Shown here: piece after piece, positions 28,780-36,165 of the stretch
Position numbering within the stretch: the first letter of the stretch is position 1
How the letters are laid out: the number at the start of each line of letters is the position of its first letter
Source of the DNA: Fusobacterium varium
Lineage (GTDB): Bacteria; Fusobacteriota; Fusobacteriia; Fusobacteriales; Fusobacteriaceae
Length of the DNA stretch: 64,000 nt
Assembly: GCA_002356455.1 (NCBI GenBank)
Contig: AP017968.1
Span: 2,046,001 to 2,110,000, forward strand
Reading direction: 5' to 3'
Made by a program: the position numbers and the translations under genes
The notes under the pieces: model-generated
The model's database searches: none
The model's input: only the letters and a program-made list of their open reading frames with translations
What the model was told of the DNA's origin: nothing

Positions 28780-29208
28780 ATGAACTTAGTCGTTTTAACT
28801 GGAAGATTAACTAGAGACCCTGAATTAAAATTTGGACAAAGTGGGAAAGCATATTCTAGATTTTCACTTGCAGTAGATAGACCATTCCAAAAAGGTGAAG
28901 CTGATTTTATCAATTGTGTGGCTTTTGGAAAAACTGCTGAACTTATAGGAGAATATTTAAGAAAAGGAAGAAAAGTTGGAGTTACTGGAAGACTTCAAAT
29001 GAATAGATATGAAGCAAATGGAGAAAAAAGAACAAGTTATGATGTACTTGTTGAAAATATAGAATTCTTAGAAGCTAAAGGTTCTGGAGATTCTGCTGGT
29101 TATGAACCTCATGACTACACAGCTGCTGCTCCTGTATCAGCTCCTAAGGCAGCTGTAAAAGAATCTGAAGAAGTTCCATTTGACGATGATGACGAATTTC
29201 CATTCTAA
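28780..29208 (+). CDS. ssb: Single-stranded DNA-binding protein
   Basis: Essential ssDNA-coating protein, 142 aa. The OB fold spans residues 1-105 ('VVLTGRLTRDPELKF', 'FINCVAFGKTAELIGEYL', 'GRLQMNRYEANGEKR'), followed by a short Ala/Pro linker and the acidic protein-interaction tail DDDDEFPF. An AGGAGG ribosome-binding site precedes the start by 7 nt. It is monocistronic here (not within an rpsF-rpsR operon). An IS element begins about 22 bp after the stop, so its original terminator may have been altered or separated. Confidence 0.96.
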   Translation: MNLVVLTGRLTRDPELKFGQSGKAYSRFSLAVDRPFQKGEADFINCVAFGKTAELIGEYLRKGRKVGVTGRLQMNRYEANGEKRTSYDVLVENIEFLEAKGSGDSAGYEPHDYTAAAPVSAPKAAVKESEEVPFDDDDEFPF

Positions 29209-29265
29209 TTTCGTATAAAAAATATTAAAAGAGGCTGTTGCAAATTCAAAATAGCCCAATTACCC

Positions 29266-29304
29266 AAAAAGCTGACTTGAAGTTTTCTTCCTGTCAGCTT
29301 TTTC
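29266..29304 (+). terminator. Insulating hairpin inside the left end of the IS1182 element
   Basis: AAAAAGCTGAC pairs with GTCAGCTTTTT (loop of about 15 nt), followed by T-rich sequence. It lies upstream of the transposase and would stop transcripts entering from ssb. Confidence 0.6.
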
Positions 29305-29367
29305 TTTTAAAATAAAAAAAGGTATAAAATACTAAAAATTTTTTCAAATTTCTAATATAATATACCT

Positions 29368-30846
29368 ATGCAAAAACTAACTAATAATAACATTTTTTTT
29401 CAATTAAATCAACCCAAACTTTTTAACTTTTTACAATATGAAATTTCTGATAATGATCCTGTAAGAAAACTTAGCTCAATATTGGAGGGATTAGATTTTA
29501 GTAGTTTAATGCAAGTATTTTCTTACAAAACAAAGGTACATCCTATCAGAATGTTTTCTATCATTGTTTATGCCTATTCGCGCAATTTAACTTCTACTAG
29601 AGATATAGAAATGGCTTGCCGTGAAAATATTAAATTCAGGTTTTTTTTACAAAATTCTAAAATTCCTGTTCACTCTACTATTTCTAGATTTTTAGCAAAA
29701 ACTGAAGATATTCTTCCAGATCTATTTGAACAATTCGTTGAAAAAATTCTTGAAATGGAAAATATTTCCACTGAAACAATATATATTGATGGCACTAAAA
29801 TTGAAGCATATGCTAATAAATATTCATTTGTTTGGAAAAAATCTATTGAGAAATACAGAGATAGATTAGATGAAAAAATTCTTGAACTAATTTCAAATTT
29901 TAATGATGATTTCAACTTACAATATGACAACTTCCTTGAAATATATTCGTATCTTTCTAATTTGAATTTTCAAATAGTCAAAGGTAGAGGAAAGCGAAAA
30001 TCTAAAGAACAAAAATATTTAGAATTATGCGCAGAATACATAGAAAAGTATCAAAAATATTCTAATCATTTTAAAAATCTTAATGGTAGAAATAGCTATT
30101 CAAAAACTGATATAGATGCTACTTTTATGAGAATGAAAGATGACCATATGAGAAATGGTCAATTAAAACCTGGATATAATCTGCAAATAGGAGTGATTAG
30201 TGAATATATTTCTTCATATGAAATTTTTTCTAACCCTTCTGATTCTAAAACTTTGATTCCATTTTTAGAGAAAATTTCATCTCAAAATTTAGAAGTTAAA
30301 AATATTGTAGCTGATGCAGGATATGAAAGTATTTTAAATTATGAATATTTGGAAAAAATGAGCTATACTTCATACATAAAACCAATATATTTTGAAAAAT
30401 CTAAAATCAGAAAGTTTAAAAATGATTTAAACAGAGTAGAAAATTTAATATATAATCATTCTGAAAATAAGCTATTTAGAAAAGATGGATTAGAATTAGA
30501 ATTTCTATACTCTAATAAAAATAATACAGTTCAATATTTTTGGAATCCTGAAACTAACAAAAAAATTAAGTACAATGCAAGATTTAGAATTTTATCAAAT
30601 AAATCAAAAGAGAATGTATCAAGCAATTATGGAAAACAATTAAGAATGAACAGAAGTATTCAAGTAGAAGGTGCTTTTGCAGTTTTGAAAGAAGATATGA
30701 AATTGCGAAAATTAAAAGTTCGAAGTAAAAAAAGTGTTTTAAGAGAAATATGTTTGTTTTGTATTGCTTACAACTTCAACAGATATCTAAGCAGAAATAT
30801 AAATAATCGCTTAGGAACAACACTTCACTCATTAAAAGTAGCTTAG
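29368..30846 (+). CDS. IS1182-family DDE transposase
   Basis: Intact 492-aa transposase. An N-terminal DUF772-like domain ('FSYKTKVHPIRMFSIIVYAYSR', read in two pieces) is followed by the first catalytic Asp in 'IYIDGTKIEAYANKYSFVWKK' (also read in pieces), the second in 'NIVADAGYES' and the Glu near 'SIQVEGAFAVLKEDMKLR'. The length fits the family and the frame has no stop, so the copy may be active. No strong Shine-Dalgarno precedes the ATG, consistent with low expression of transposases. TATAAT-like sequence overlaps 29355-29365 just upstream. Confidence 0.9.
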   Translation: MQKLTNNNIFFQLNQPKLFNFLQYEISDNDPVRKLSSILEGLDFSSLMQVFSYKTKVHPIRMFSIIVYAYSRNLTSTRDIEMACRENIKFRFFLQNSKIPVHSTISRFLAKTEDILPDLFEQFVEKILEMENISTETIYIDGTKIEAYANKYSFVWKKSIEKYRDRLDEKILELISNFNDDFNLQYDNFLEIYSYLSNLNFQIVKGRGKRKSKEQKYLELCAEYIEKYQKYSNHFKNLNGRNSYSKTDIDATFMRMKDDHMRNGQLKPGYNLQIGVISEYISSYEIFSNPSDSKTLIPFLEKISSQNLEVKNIVADAGYESILNYEYLEKMSYTSYIKPIYFEKSKIRKFKNDLNRVENLIYNHSENKLFRKDGLELEFLYSNKNNTVQYFWNPETNKKIKYNARFRILSNKSKENVSSNYGKQLRMNRSIQVEGAFAVLKEDMKLRKLKVRSKKSVLREICLFCIAYNFNRYLSRNINNRLGTTLHSLKVA

Positions 30847-30910
30847 ATAAATAAAAAATCATCTACTTCTTTTTTTGATACTTAAAAATAAATATAAAAA
30901 TATAAATTAG

Positions 30911-30942
30911 CAGAAATCTATAAAATAGATTTCTATTTTTTT
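30911..30942 (+). terminator. Terminator of the IS1182 transposase
   Basis: AGAAATCTA pairs with TAGATTTCT over a 4-5 nt loop, followed by ATTTTTTT, about 70 bp after the stop. Confidence 0.75.
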
Positions 30943-30952
30943 ATGAAAAATA

Positions 30953-31007
30953 AGAGAGGCTGCACAAATTAGTTTATCAATCACTAATTTGCAACAGCCC
31001 CTTTTTT
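30953..31007 (+). repeat. Right terminal inverted repeat folded with a subterminal inverted copy
   Basis: GAGGCTGCACAAATTAGT and ACTAATTTGCAACAGCC can pair into a long stem, followed by a T-tract, so the right end of the element also looks like an intrinsic terminator. The outer arm is the right TIR. Confidence 0.6.
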
Positions 31008-31033
31008 ATTTCTTAAAAATTTACTTAAAAAAA

Positions 31034-31062
31034 TTTAGGCACCCACATTGTAGGTGCCTAAA
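31034..31062 (-). terminator. Terminator of the DUF3298-like lipoprotein gene
   Basis: Perfect arms TTTAGGCACC / GGTGCCTAAA with a 9-nt loop; the minus-strand transcript continues into TTTTTTT. It lies 30 bp after the stop. Confidence 0.85.
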
Positions 31063-31092
31063 TCATAAGAGTTTGTTAATATTATGTAATTC

Positions 31093-31761
31093 TTATTGTA
31101 GTAAGAATTTTTGTATTTCTGCTTTTGGAAATCTAAATATTGGTTTTCCTTCAGAATGTGGTGTTAATTCATAAGTTTCAAACATGAAACATACATCATC
31201 TAATTCAAAATACATAGAAGCGCTTCTAATATCTATTTCAGGGTCATCAAAAAATATTGTAACTTTATCACCATTTGAATTCAGTATAATTTTATCACTA
31301 TTTCCCTGTACAGCAGTATTTACTTGTTCATTTAAATATGCTTCTCCTTCTTTTGTAAAAATATCATCAAAAGTAACAAGTTTTCCATCTTTATTTCTTA
31401 TATTGATACTTTGAGACGTCCCATATCCATTGGCATCTCCTTTAGAAATTCCATATGATCCCATTAAAATAGATGTTATTCCAAAAGAATTATCAAAAGT
31501 TTCAAATCCCTCCTCATAAAATTCAGGTATATCTTCTTCACCTTTTTCTATTGAAGCCGCAAGAGATTCTGCATCATCTGCCAATTCTTTATTTAATTCT
31601 TCTATATTCTTATTATCAGAACCTTTTATTTGAGGAACTGTAATATTATATGAGAAAGCATCACTTTTCTTTTCAAAAGAAAGTTTATCTACTGATATAT
31701 CTTTAGCACCTCCACAAGCAGTAAATAATACAACCAGTATTGAAAAAAATATTTTTTTCAT
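31093..31761 (-). CDS. Lipoprotein with DUF3298-like C-terminal domain
   Basis: A 222-aa predicted lipoprotein: Lys-Lys start, hydrophobic core and lipobox FTAC with the lipidated Cys at residue 16. The C-terminal part (about 150-215) has 'MYFELDDVCFMFETYELTP' then 'HSEGKPIFRFP', which matches the DUF3298/RsiV-like fold as I know it. In that family the domain is extracytoplasmic; RsiV binds lysozyme, but here there is no transmembrane anti-sigma part and no sigma factor gene nearby, so I infer no such role. It is flanked by two insertion sequences. The ribosome-binding site GGAGG is present. Confidence 0.75.
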   Translation of the reverse strand: MKKIFFSILVVLFTACGGAKDISVDKLSFEKKSDAFSYNITVPQIKGSDNKNIEELNKELADDAESLAASIEKGEEDIPEFYEEGFETFDNSFGITSILMGSYGISKGDANGYGTSQSINIRNKDGKLVTFDDIFTKEGEAYLNEQVNTAVQGNSDKIILNSNGDKVTIFFDDPEIDIRSASMYFELDDVCFMFETYELTPHSEGKPIFRFPKAEIQKFLLQ

Positions 31762-32012
31762 TTTTACCTCCTTAAATTTAGCAGTTATCTTACTTTATAT
31801 ATTCGATTACTGTACATAAACTCCTTTAAAAATTTAATAATTTTTTCTATAAAAAATATCTTAAATGCTGTATTTATTTAAAATATTCTCTAAAATTAAG
31901 GATTATAATTTTCTACTGAATAACCCCTATATAATAAATTTTCTTAGAATTCAAATAAAATTAAAAAAATTTTAGATTAATCTATTTTTGATAAATTCCA
32001 TTTAATAAAAAA

Positions 32013-32058
32013 AGCTGAGTAACATTTAAAAAAAATGTTTTACTCAGCTCTCTTTTTT
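32013..32058 (+). repeat. Left-end hairpin of IS91-like copy 1
   Basis: AGCTGAGTAA (32013-32022) pairs with TTACTCAGCT (32040-32049), with extra ACATTT/AAATGT pairing inside, then TTTTTT. It could block read-in transcription and may also be a strand-processing signal. TATAAT begins directly after the T-run. The same structure is in copy 2 at 46131-46176. Confidence 0.65.
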
Positions 32059-32100
32059 GTATAATATAGTTACCACCCTAATTATACAAAGGAGACATTC

Positions 32101-33309
32101 ATGCAAATCAAACATATTATCTCTAAAATCAATATAACAAATCTTTTAGGTAAAATCAAGAAATATTTTAAAAATGAGCATTTTGAGGATGTTAAACAGA
32201 CTATTCAAAAATTCTTAGCTTGTTCTATTGATAAATCTTTTCTCTCTCTTCAATGCCCTAAGTGTCATGAGGCGCATAAAATTAAAGTTACTTGTAAATC
32301 TAGATTTTGTCCTTCCTGCGGTAAACGTTATTCTGCTGTTTGAACTGAAAAAACTTCCACTTCTCTTATTGATGTTAAACATAGAAGTGTCCTTTTTACT
32401 ATTCCTGAAGAACTTAGAATGTTTTTCTTCTATGATAGAGACCTTTTAACTAAGCTTGCTTATGCTGTTAATGATGTTTTTAAATATCAATTTCATAACA
32501 TTAAAGCAAAAAATCAAAGAATTCATAAAATTTCAAAATATTCCTATAAATACTTTACTAACTCAGATATCATTCATTATGGATTGATTACTGTTATTCA
32601 TACCTTTGGGCGCGATCTTAAATGGAACCCTCATATTCATGCTATTGTTACTTTAGGTGGATTCAATAAAAACTTCCAATTTCTTGAAAAAAAATATTTT
32701 CATGTCAATTCCATTGCTGGACAATGGAAAAAAATGGTTATTGATATTGTTAAATCTGGAAATTATGACAAGCCTGAAATTAAAGCTAAAGCTTATGCTG
32801 CTGCTAACTACCTTTATCGTAAAAATACAAGATTCTTTTTCAATGTTGCAAAAAATGATTTAAATAATAATATTTATGCAATTAAATATATTGGCAGATA
32901 TCTGTCAAGAGCTCCTATCGCAGAATATAAAATTATTGATTTCTATGATAATAAGGTTACTTTCTATTATGAAAGTCTTGCTGATGATAAACAAAGAATT
33001 GAGCTTACTTTAGATGCAGAAACATTTCTTTCTAAATTAATTATTCACATTCCCCCTAAACATTTCAAAATGATTAGGCGCTTTGGAATCTATTCTAGAA
33101 ATATTAAATCAGAACTTAAAAACATCATGAAATTCATGAGAAAATATGTCTCTAAATATTCCAATTCTACTTTTTATCAACTTGAAATATGGAACGCTTT
33201 TGGAGTAAATCCTTTTTATTGTTTTAAATGTAATGCCAGAATGAAAGTTAAAAAAATATCATATTTTAATATACATACAGGCTCCATTTGCTGGAAAGAA
33301 TATCGCTAA
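32101..33309 (+). pseudogene. IS91-like HuH (Y2) transposase with in-frame TGA, copy 1
   Basis: One reading frame of 402 sense codons interrupted only by TGA at 32341-32343. The first part (80 aa) is the zinc-binding domain (CPKCH... CPSCGKRYSAV). After the stop the same frame continues through 'TEKTSTSLIDVKHRSVLF' to the HuH motif 'NPHIHAIVTLGG', the paired tyrosines in 'IKYIGRYLSRAPIAEY' and 'HIPPKHFKMIRRFGIYS'. The TGA falls where family members normally carry Trp (CGxxxxxxW). The four other Trp codons are TGG, so an alternative genetic code is unlikely. An in-frame ATG at 32419 could restart, giving 296 aa that keep the catalytic motifs. AAGGAG precedes ATG 32101. Either inactive and moved in trans, or expressed by readthrough. 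Confidence 0.8.
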
Positions 33310-33311
33310 AC

Positions 33312-33335
33312 AGCTGATTAACAATCAGCTTTTTT
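33312..33335 (+). terminator. Terminator of IS91-like transposase, copy 1
   Basis: AGCTGATT / AATCAGCT with a 3-nt loop and a TTTTTT tail, 2 bp after the stop. The identical structure in copy 2 lies at 47430-47453. Confidence 0.8.
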
Positions 33336-33444
33336 GTGCTGTCAATTTTAATCTTATTCGATTAATATATCTAATATGAATACAAAATAATTAACATTTT
33401 TTATTTTTTTAACAAATTTATCAAATTATAATTTCCTAAGAAAT

Positions 33445-33476
33445 AAAAAAACAGATCCATCATTGAATCTGTTTTA
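33445..33476 (-). terminator. Terminator of the NifX-like gene, abutting IS91-like copy 1
   Basis: Minus-strand hairpin AAACAGAT / ATCTGTTT with a 10-nt loop; its T-tail is formed by the A-run at the right edge of the IS element. Confidence 0.75.
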
Positions 33477-33495
33477 GAAAAATCTTAAATTGGTA

Positions 33496-33882
33496 TTAAT
33501 GTTTGCAGTTATGTTCTTCATGATGATCATGATGGTGGTGGGCACAAGCTGCTCCATCTGAAATTAGGTTTCCTTCAAGATAAACTTTCAGTATATCTTC
33601 AATTTTTCCACTTGCACCAAGTATAACTTCTATTTTATTGGCTTTCAGTATATCCATTGCTTTTTGTCCCATTCCTCCAGTAATAACAATATTTACTTTT
33701 TGTTCAGCCATAAACTTAGGAAATGCTCCATGTGTGTGCTCAGGTGCAGTTACAATTTCTTTATTTACAGATTTTCCATTTTCAATAGTATGGATAACAA
33801 ATTTTTCACAATGCCCAAAATGCCCTTCTAATATTGCTCCATCATTTGTTGAAAATCCCACTCTTAAAATTTCATTACTCAT
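33496..33882 (-). CDS. NifX/NifB-C-terminal-like (dinitrogenase iron-molybdenum cofactor family) protein with His-rich tail
   Basis: A 128-aa soluble protein of the NafY/NifX-like fold ('GAILEGHFGHCEKFVIH', 'VNIVITGGMGQKAMDIL', 'LISDGAACAHHH'). Such proteins outside nitrogen fixers are thought to bind iron-sulphur or other metal clusters. The last 18 residues are strongly His-rich (AHHHHDHHEEHNCKH), suggesting metal storage or delivery. Its ATG directly follows the stop of the DUF134 gene (TAAATG), so they are translationally coupled. No nif genes are in the window, so a role in nitrogenase is not implied. Confidence 0.88.
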   Translation of the reverse strand: MSNEILRVGFSTNDGAILEGHFGHCEKFVIHTIENGKSVNKEIVTAPEHTHGAFPKFMAEQKVNIVITGGMGQKAMDILKANKIEVILGASGKIEDILKVYLEGNLISDGAACAHHHHDHHEEHNCKH

Positions 33883-34203
33883 TTACATCATCTCCATTTT
33901 CCATTTTTCATCTTTATAATTTGAATATGTATTTTTTAGCTTTATTGCCTTTGAATTTAAAAGACTGTCTAATATTTTTTTTCTTCCAGAACTCAGTAAT
34001 CTCTGCACAGTTCCTCTTGATACATTCATTATTTCTCCAGTTTCTATCTGACTCTTGCCTTCATAGTCAGATAATCTTACTGCTTCTAACTCATCTAATT
34101 CCAATTCTAATATTTCTATTTCTGATAATGGAACTCCTGCTGGTTTAAATATAGTTTCATTCTCTAATACTCTGCAGCATCTTCTCTTCTTTCCTCTAGG
34201 CAT
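33883..34203 (-). CDS. DUF134-family DNA-binding protein
   Basis: A 106-aa protein with the DUF134 signature: 'PRGKKRRCCRVLENE' at the start, an acidic middle ('EIEILELELDELEAVRLSDY') and a sigma-70 region-4-like helix-turn-helix ('GKSQIETGEIMNVSRGTVQR', then 'LLSSGRKKILDSL'). Across bacteria it commonly neighbours NifX-like proteins, as here. Its promoter carries a perfect 14-bp palindrome, so autoregulation is likely. The N-terminal Cys pair (CC) might bind metal. Confidence 0.85.
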   Translation of the reverse strand: MPRGKKRRCCRVLENETIFKPAGVPLSEIEILELELDELEAVRLSDYEGKSQIETGEIMNVSRGTVQRLLSSGRKKILDSLLNSKAIKLKNTYSNYKDEKWKMEMM

Positions 34204-34216
34204 ACAACCTCCAATA

Positions 34217-34230
34217 TGTGCATATGCACA
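34217..34230 (-). promoter_or_regulatory. Palindromic operator before the DUF134 gene
   Basis: Perfect 14-bp palindrome TGTGCATATGCACA between the -10 element and the ribosome-binding site of the DUF134 gene. A dyad placed here would suit an autorepressor. Confidence 0.55.
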
Positions 34231-34235
34231 ATATA

Positions 34236-34264
34236 ATTATAATACTTTACCTCTTATATGTCAA
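34236..34264 (-). promoter_or_regulatory. Consensus promoter of the DUF134-NifX-like operon
   Basis: Minus strand TTGACA (34264-34259), 17-bp spacer, TATAAT (34241-34236): a perfect sigma70 consensus about 35 bp upstream of the start. So strong a promoter suggests it is normally repressed. Confidence 0.8.
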
Positions 34265-34482
34265 TGGTTTTATTTTATTAAATTATACATTTATTTTTTT
34301 ATTTATCATTTTTACTTTTTTAATATTAAGTTATTACTTATACTACAAAAATCATTAAGTAAAATAATTTCAATTTTTCCTAAAACTAAAAAATATAAAT
34401 TTTATTTTGTTTATAAATAGTAATTATTAAACTTTTATAAAACTTTTTTATCACTTTACAAATGCATATACTAAAAAACATA
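34265..34482. other. Intergenic region between divergent promoters
   Basis: AT-rich, no gene. It contains ACTACAAAAATCATTA (34342-34357), nearly repeated at the abgT-like promoter as ACTACAAAAATATCATTA (34522-34539), which may be a second regulator half-site. Confidence 0.4.
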
Positions 34483-34529
34483 TTGACTTTTACTACTTTT
34501 AGTCGTATATTTGTAGTGTGAACTACAAA
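34483..34529 (+). promoter_or_regulatory. Promoter and overlapping palindrome of the AbgT-type transporter gene
   Basis: TTGACT (34483-34488), 17-bp spacer, TATATT (34506-34511). A dyad TTTGTAGT-GTGA-ACTACAAA (34510-34529) starts at the end of the -10 element and covers the expected transcription start, the position of a classical repressor operator. Confidence 0.65.
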
Positions 34530-34573
34530 AATATCATTACATAAATCATATATTAAGCAAAAGGAGAGAGATT

Positions 34574-36118
34574 ATGTCAGAAACAAATTTAAACAAAAAA
34601 GGAATTTTAGGAAGAATAGCTGTTGTTGCTAATAAACTTCCCCATCCTGTAACTATCTTTATTATTTTTTCAATTACTATTGCTATTCTATCTGTTATTC
34701 TTTCAAAAATGGGAGTATCTGTGGAAATAGAAACAATAAATCGTTCTACTAAAGCAATAGAGTTACAAAGTTTTGCTGTAAAAAATCTTCTTGATTCAGA
34801 TGGAATCAGATGGATATTTGAATCAGCAGTTGAAAATTTCATTTCTTTTGAACCTTTGGGTGTAGTACTTTTCTTTTCATTATTCTTTAATTTTTTAAAT
34901 GAAGTTGGTTTATTTCCTAGTTTTCTAAAAAAAGCTATGAAAAAAATAAATGGAAAATATGTTTCATTTTTTATAGCCTTTTTAGGAGTAAATTCATCAT
35001 TTGCTGGTGACATAGGTTATGTTTTAGTAATACCAATAGCAGGTATTTTATATAAACAATTAAAAAGAAATCCAATAGCTGGTATACTTTTAGGTTTTAG
35101 TGCTACTTCAGCTGGATTTGCAGCTTGTCTTGTTTCAATTGATGCTCTTTTGGGTGGACTTTCTACTGCAGCTATCAGTATTGTTGATCCTACTTATATT
35201 GTTACACCCCTTGCTAACTCGATATTTATGTTTTTCTTTACATTTTTCATTACTTTCATTGTAGCATTTGTAAATGATAAATTTATTGAACCTAAATTAA
35301 ATGACTTTTTACCAGAAGAAGAAGTTGAGGAAGATTTTAATACTTCCTTAAGTCCTGAAGAAGATAAAGGTCTTAAATATGCAGCTATTGGATTTATTGT
35401 TTCATTTGCAATAATTGCACTTTTATCTATTCCATCATGGGGCCCATTAAGAAATCCTAACACTGGTCTTCTCCTTCTTGGATGGAGTCCTCTTTTATCA
35501 GCAATAGTTCCTGTAATTTGTTTTATATTTTTTATTCCAGGGTTATTTTATGGAGTTGCAGCTGGTAAAATTAAAAATGACAAAGATTTAATGAATTTAT
35601 TATTTAAAGCCTTAGATGGTTTTGGTGCTTTTATAGTTTTATGTTTCTTCTCATCTATATTTATTTCTTGGTTTGCTTATAGTCAATTGGGAACTATCAT
35701 TGCAGCTGAAGGAGGAAAATTTCTTTCTAAAGTAGGTCTTACTGGAATTCCACTAATTATTGCGTTCATATTTTTCTGTGCTTTTGCTAATTTATTCATT
35801 GGTTCTATGACTAGTAAATATGTTCTTTTAGCTCCAATATTTTTACCAATGCTTCACAAAATGGGAATATCACCAGAACTAGCTCAACTGGCTTACAGAT
35901 TGGGGGATTCATCTACAAATGTAATTTCTCCTCTAATGAGTTATTTTGCTCTTATATTAATTTATTGTAATAAATATAATAAGAAATTTGGTCTTGGTGA
36001 CCTCATTACATATATGATTCCTCATGCAATAACTATTCTTATATCAAGTATTATTTTCTTTGGAATATGGATTGCCTTCAACTTACCAATAGGGTTTGGT
36101 ACAACAAATTTCCTATAA
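34574..36118 (+). CDS. AbgT-family transporter
   Basis: Inner-membrane protein of 514 aa with about 12 hydrophobic segments. 'VVANKLPHPVTIFIIFSITI' at the N-terminus, the motif 'GVNSSFAGDIGYVLVIP', and the C-terminal 'RLGDSSTNVISPLMSYFALI' are typical of AbgT, whose members import p-aminobenzoyl-glutamate or export sulfonamides. Which applies here is unclear; no aminobenzoyl-glutamate hydrolase genes are adjacent. AAAGGAGAG precedes the start. It is monocistronic, with its own operator-like promoter and a terminator shared with the convergent MATE gene. Confidence 0.9.
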   Translation: MSETNLNKKGILGRIAVVANKLPHPVTIFIIFSITIAILSVILSKMGVSVEIETINRSTKAIELQSFAVKNLLDSDGIRWIFESAVENFISFEPLGVVLFFSLFFNFLNEVGLFPSFLKKAMKKINGKYVSFFIAFLGVNSSFAGDIGYVLVIPIAGILYKQLKRNPIAGILLGFSATSAGFAACLVSIDALLGGLSTAAISIVDPTYIVTPLANSIFMFFFTFFITFIVAFVNDKFIEPKLNDFLPEEEVEEDFNTSLSPEEDKGLKYAAIGFIVSFAIIALLSIPSWGPLRNPNTGLLLLGWSPLLSAIVPVICFIFFIPGLFYGVAAGKIKNDKDLMNLLFKALDGFGAFIVLCFFSSIFISWFAYSQLGTIIAAEGGKFLSKVGLTGIPLIIAFIFFCAFANLFIGSMTSKYVLLAPIFLPMLHKMGISPELAQLAYRLGDSSTNVISPLMSYFALILIYCNKYNKKFGLGDLITYMIPHAITILISSIIFFGIWIAFNLPIGFGTTNFL

Positions 36119-36122
36119 AAAT

Positions 36123-36160
36123 AATAAAGAGAGAACAGAAAATTATGTTCTCTCTTTATT
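36123..36160. terminator. Bidirectional terminator between the AbgT and MATE genes
   Basis: 15-bp perfect arms AATAAAGAGAGAACA / TGTTCTCTCTTTATT with an 8-nt loop, serving both converging genes. Confidence 0.85.
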
Positions 36161-36165
36161 TAAGT

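Larger units (their letters stand above)
29231..31001 (+). mobile_element. IS1182-family insertion sequence, complete
   Basis: Element of about 1.77 kb with terminal inverted repeats: GAGGCTGTTGCAAATT at the left (29231-29246) and its near-perfect complement ending about 31001 at the right (AATTTGCAACAGCC at 30986-30999). One transposase gene fills it. Three hairpins lie inside: one between the left end and the transposase, one after the transposase, and one formed by the right TIR with an inverted subterminal copy. I could not identify a target-site duplication with certainty in the A/T-rich flanks. Confidence 0.8.
32005..33451 (+). mobile_element. IS91-like insertion sequence, copy 1
   Basis: 1447 bp shared almost base for base with 46123-47569 (about ten differences by eye). 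It has no terminal inverted repeats, as in IS91-type rolling-circle elements. The left end carries a hairpin directly followed by a TATAAT-containing promoter; the right end lies about 140 bp after the transposase and runs into the A-tract of the neighbouring gene's terminator. Boundaries were set where the two copies stop matching; because the edges are A-runs they are uncertain by a few bases. Confidence 0.85.

Noticed and set aside
32341-32343. TGA read as Trp through an alternative genetic code of the IS91-like element's donor
   Set aside because: All four other Trp codons in the element are TGG and the host genes use TGA as stop, so a code-4 origin is not supported.
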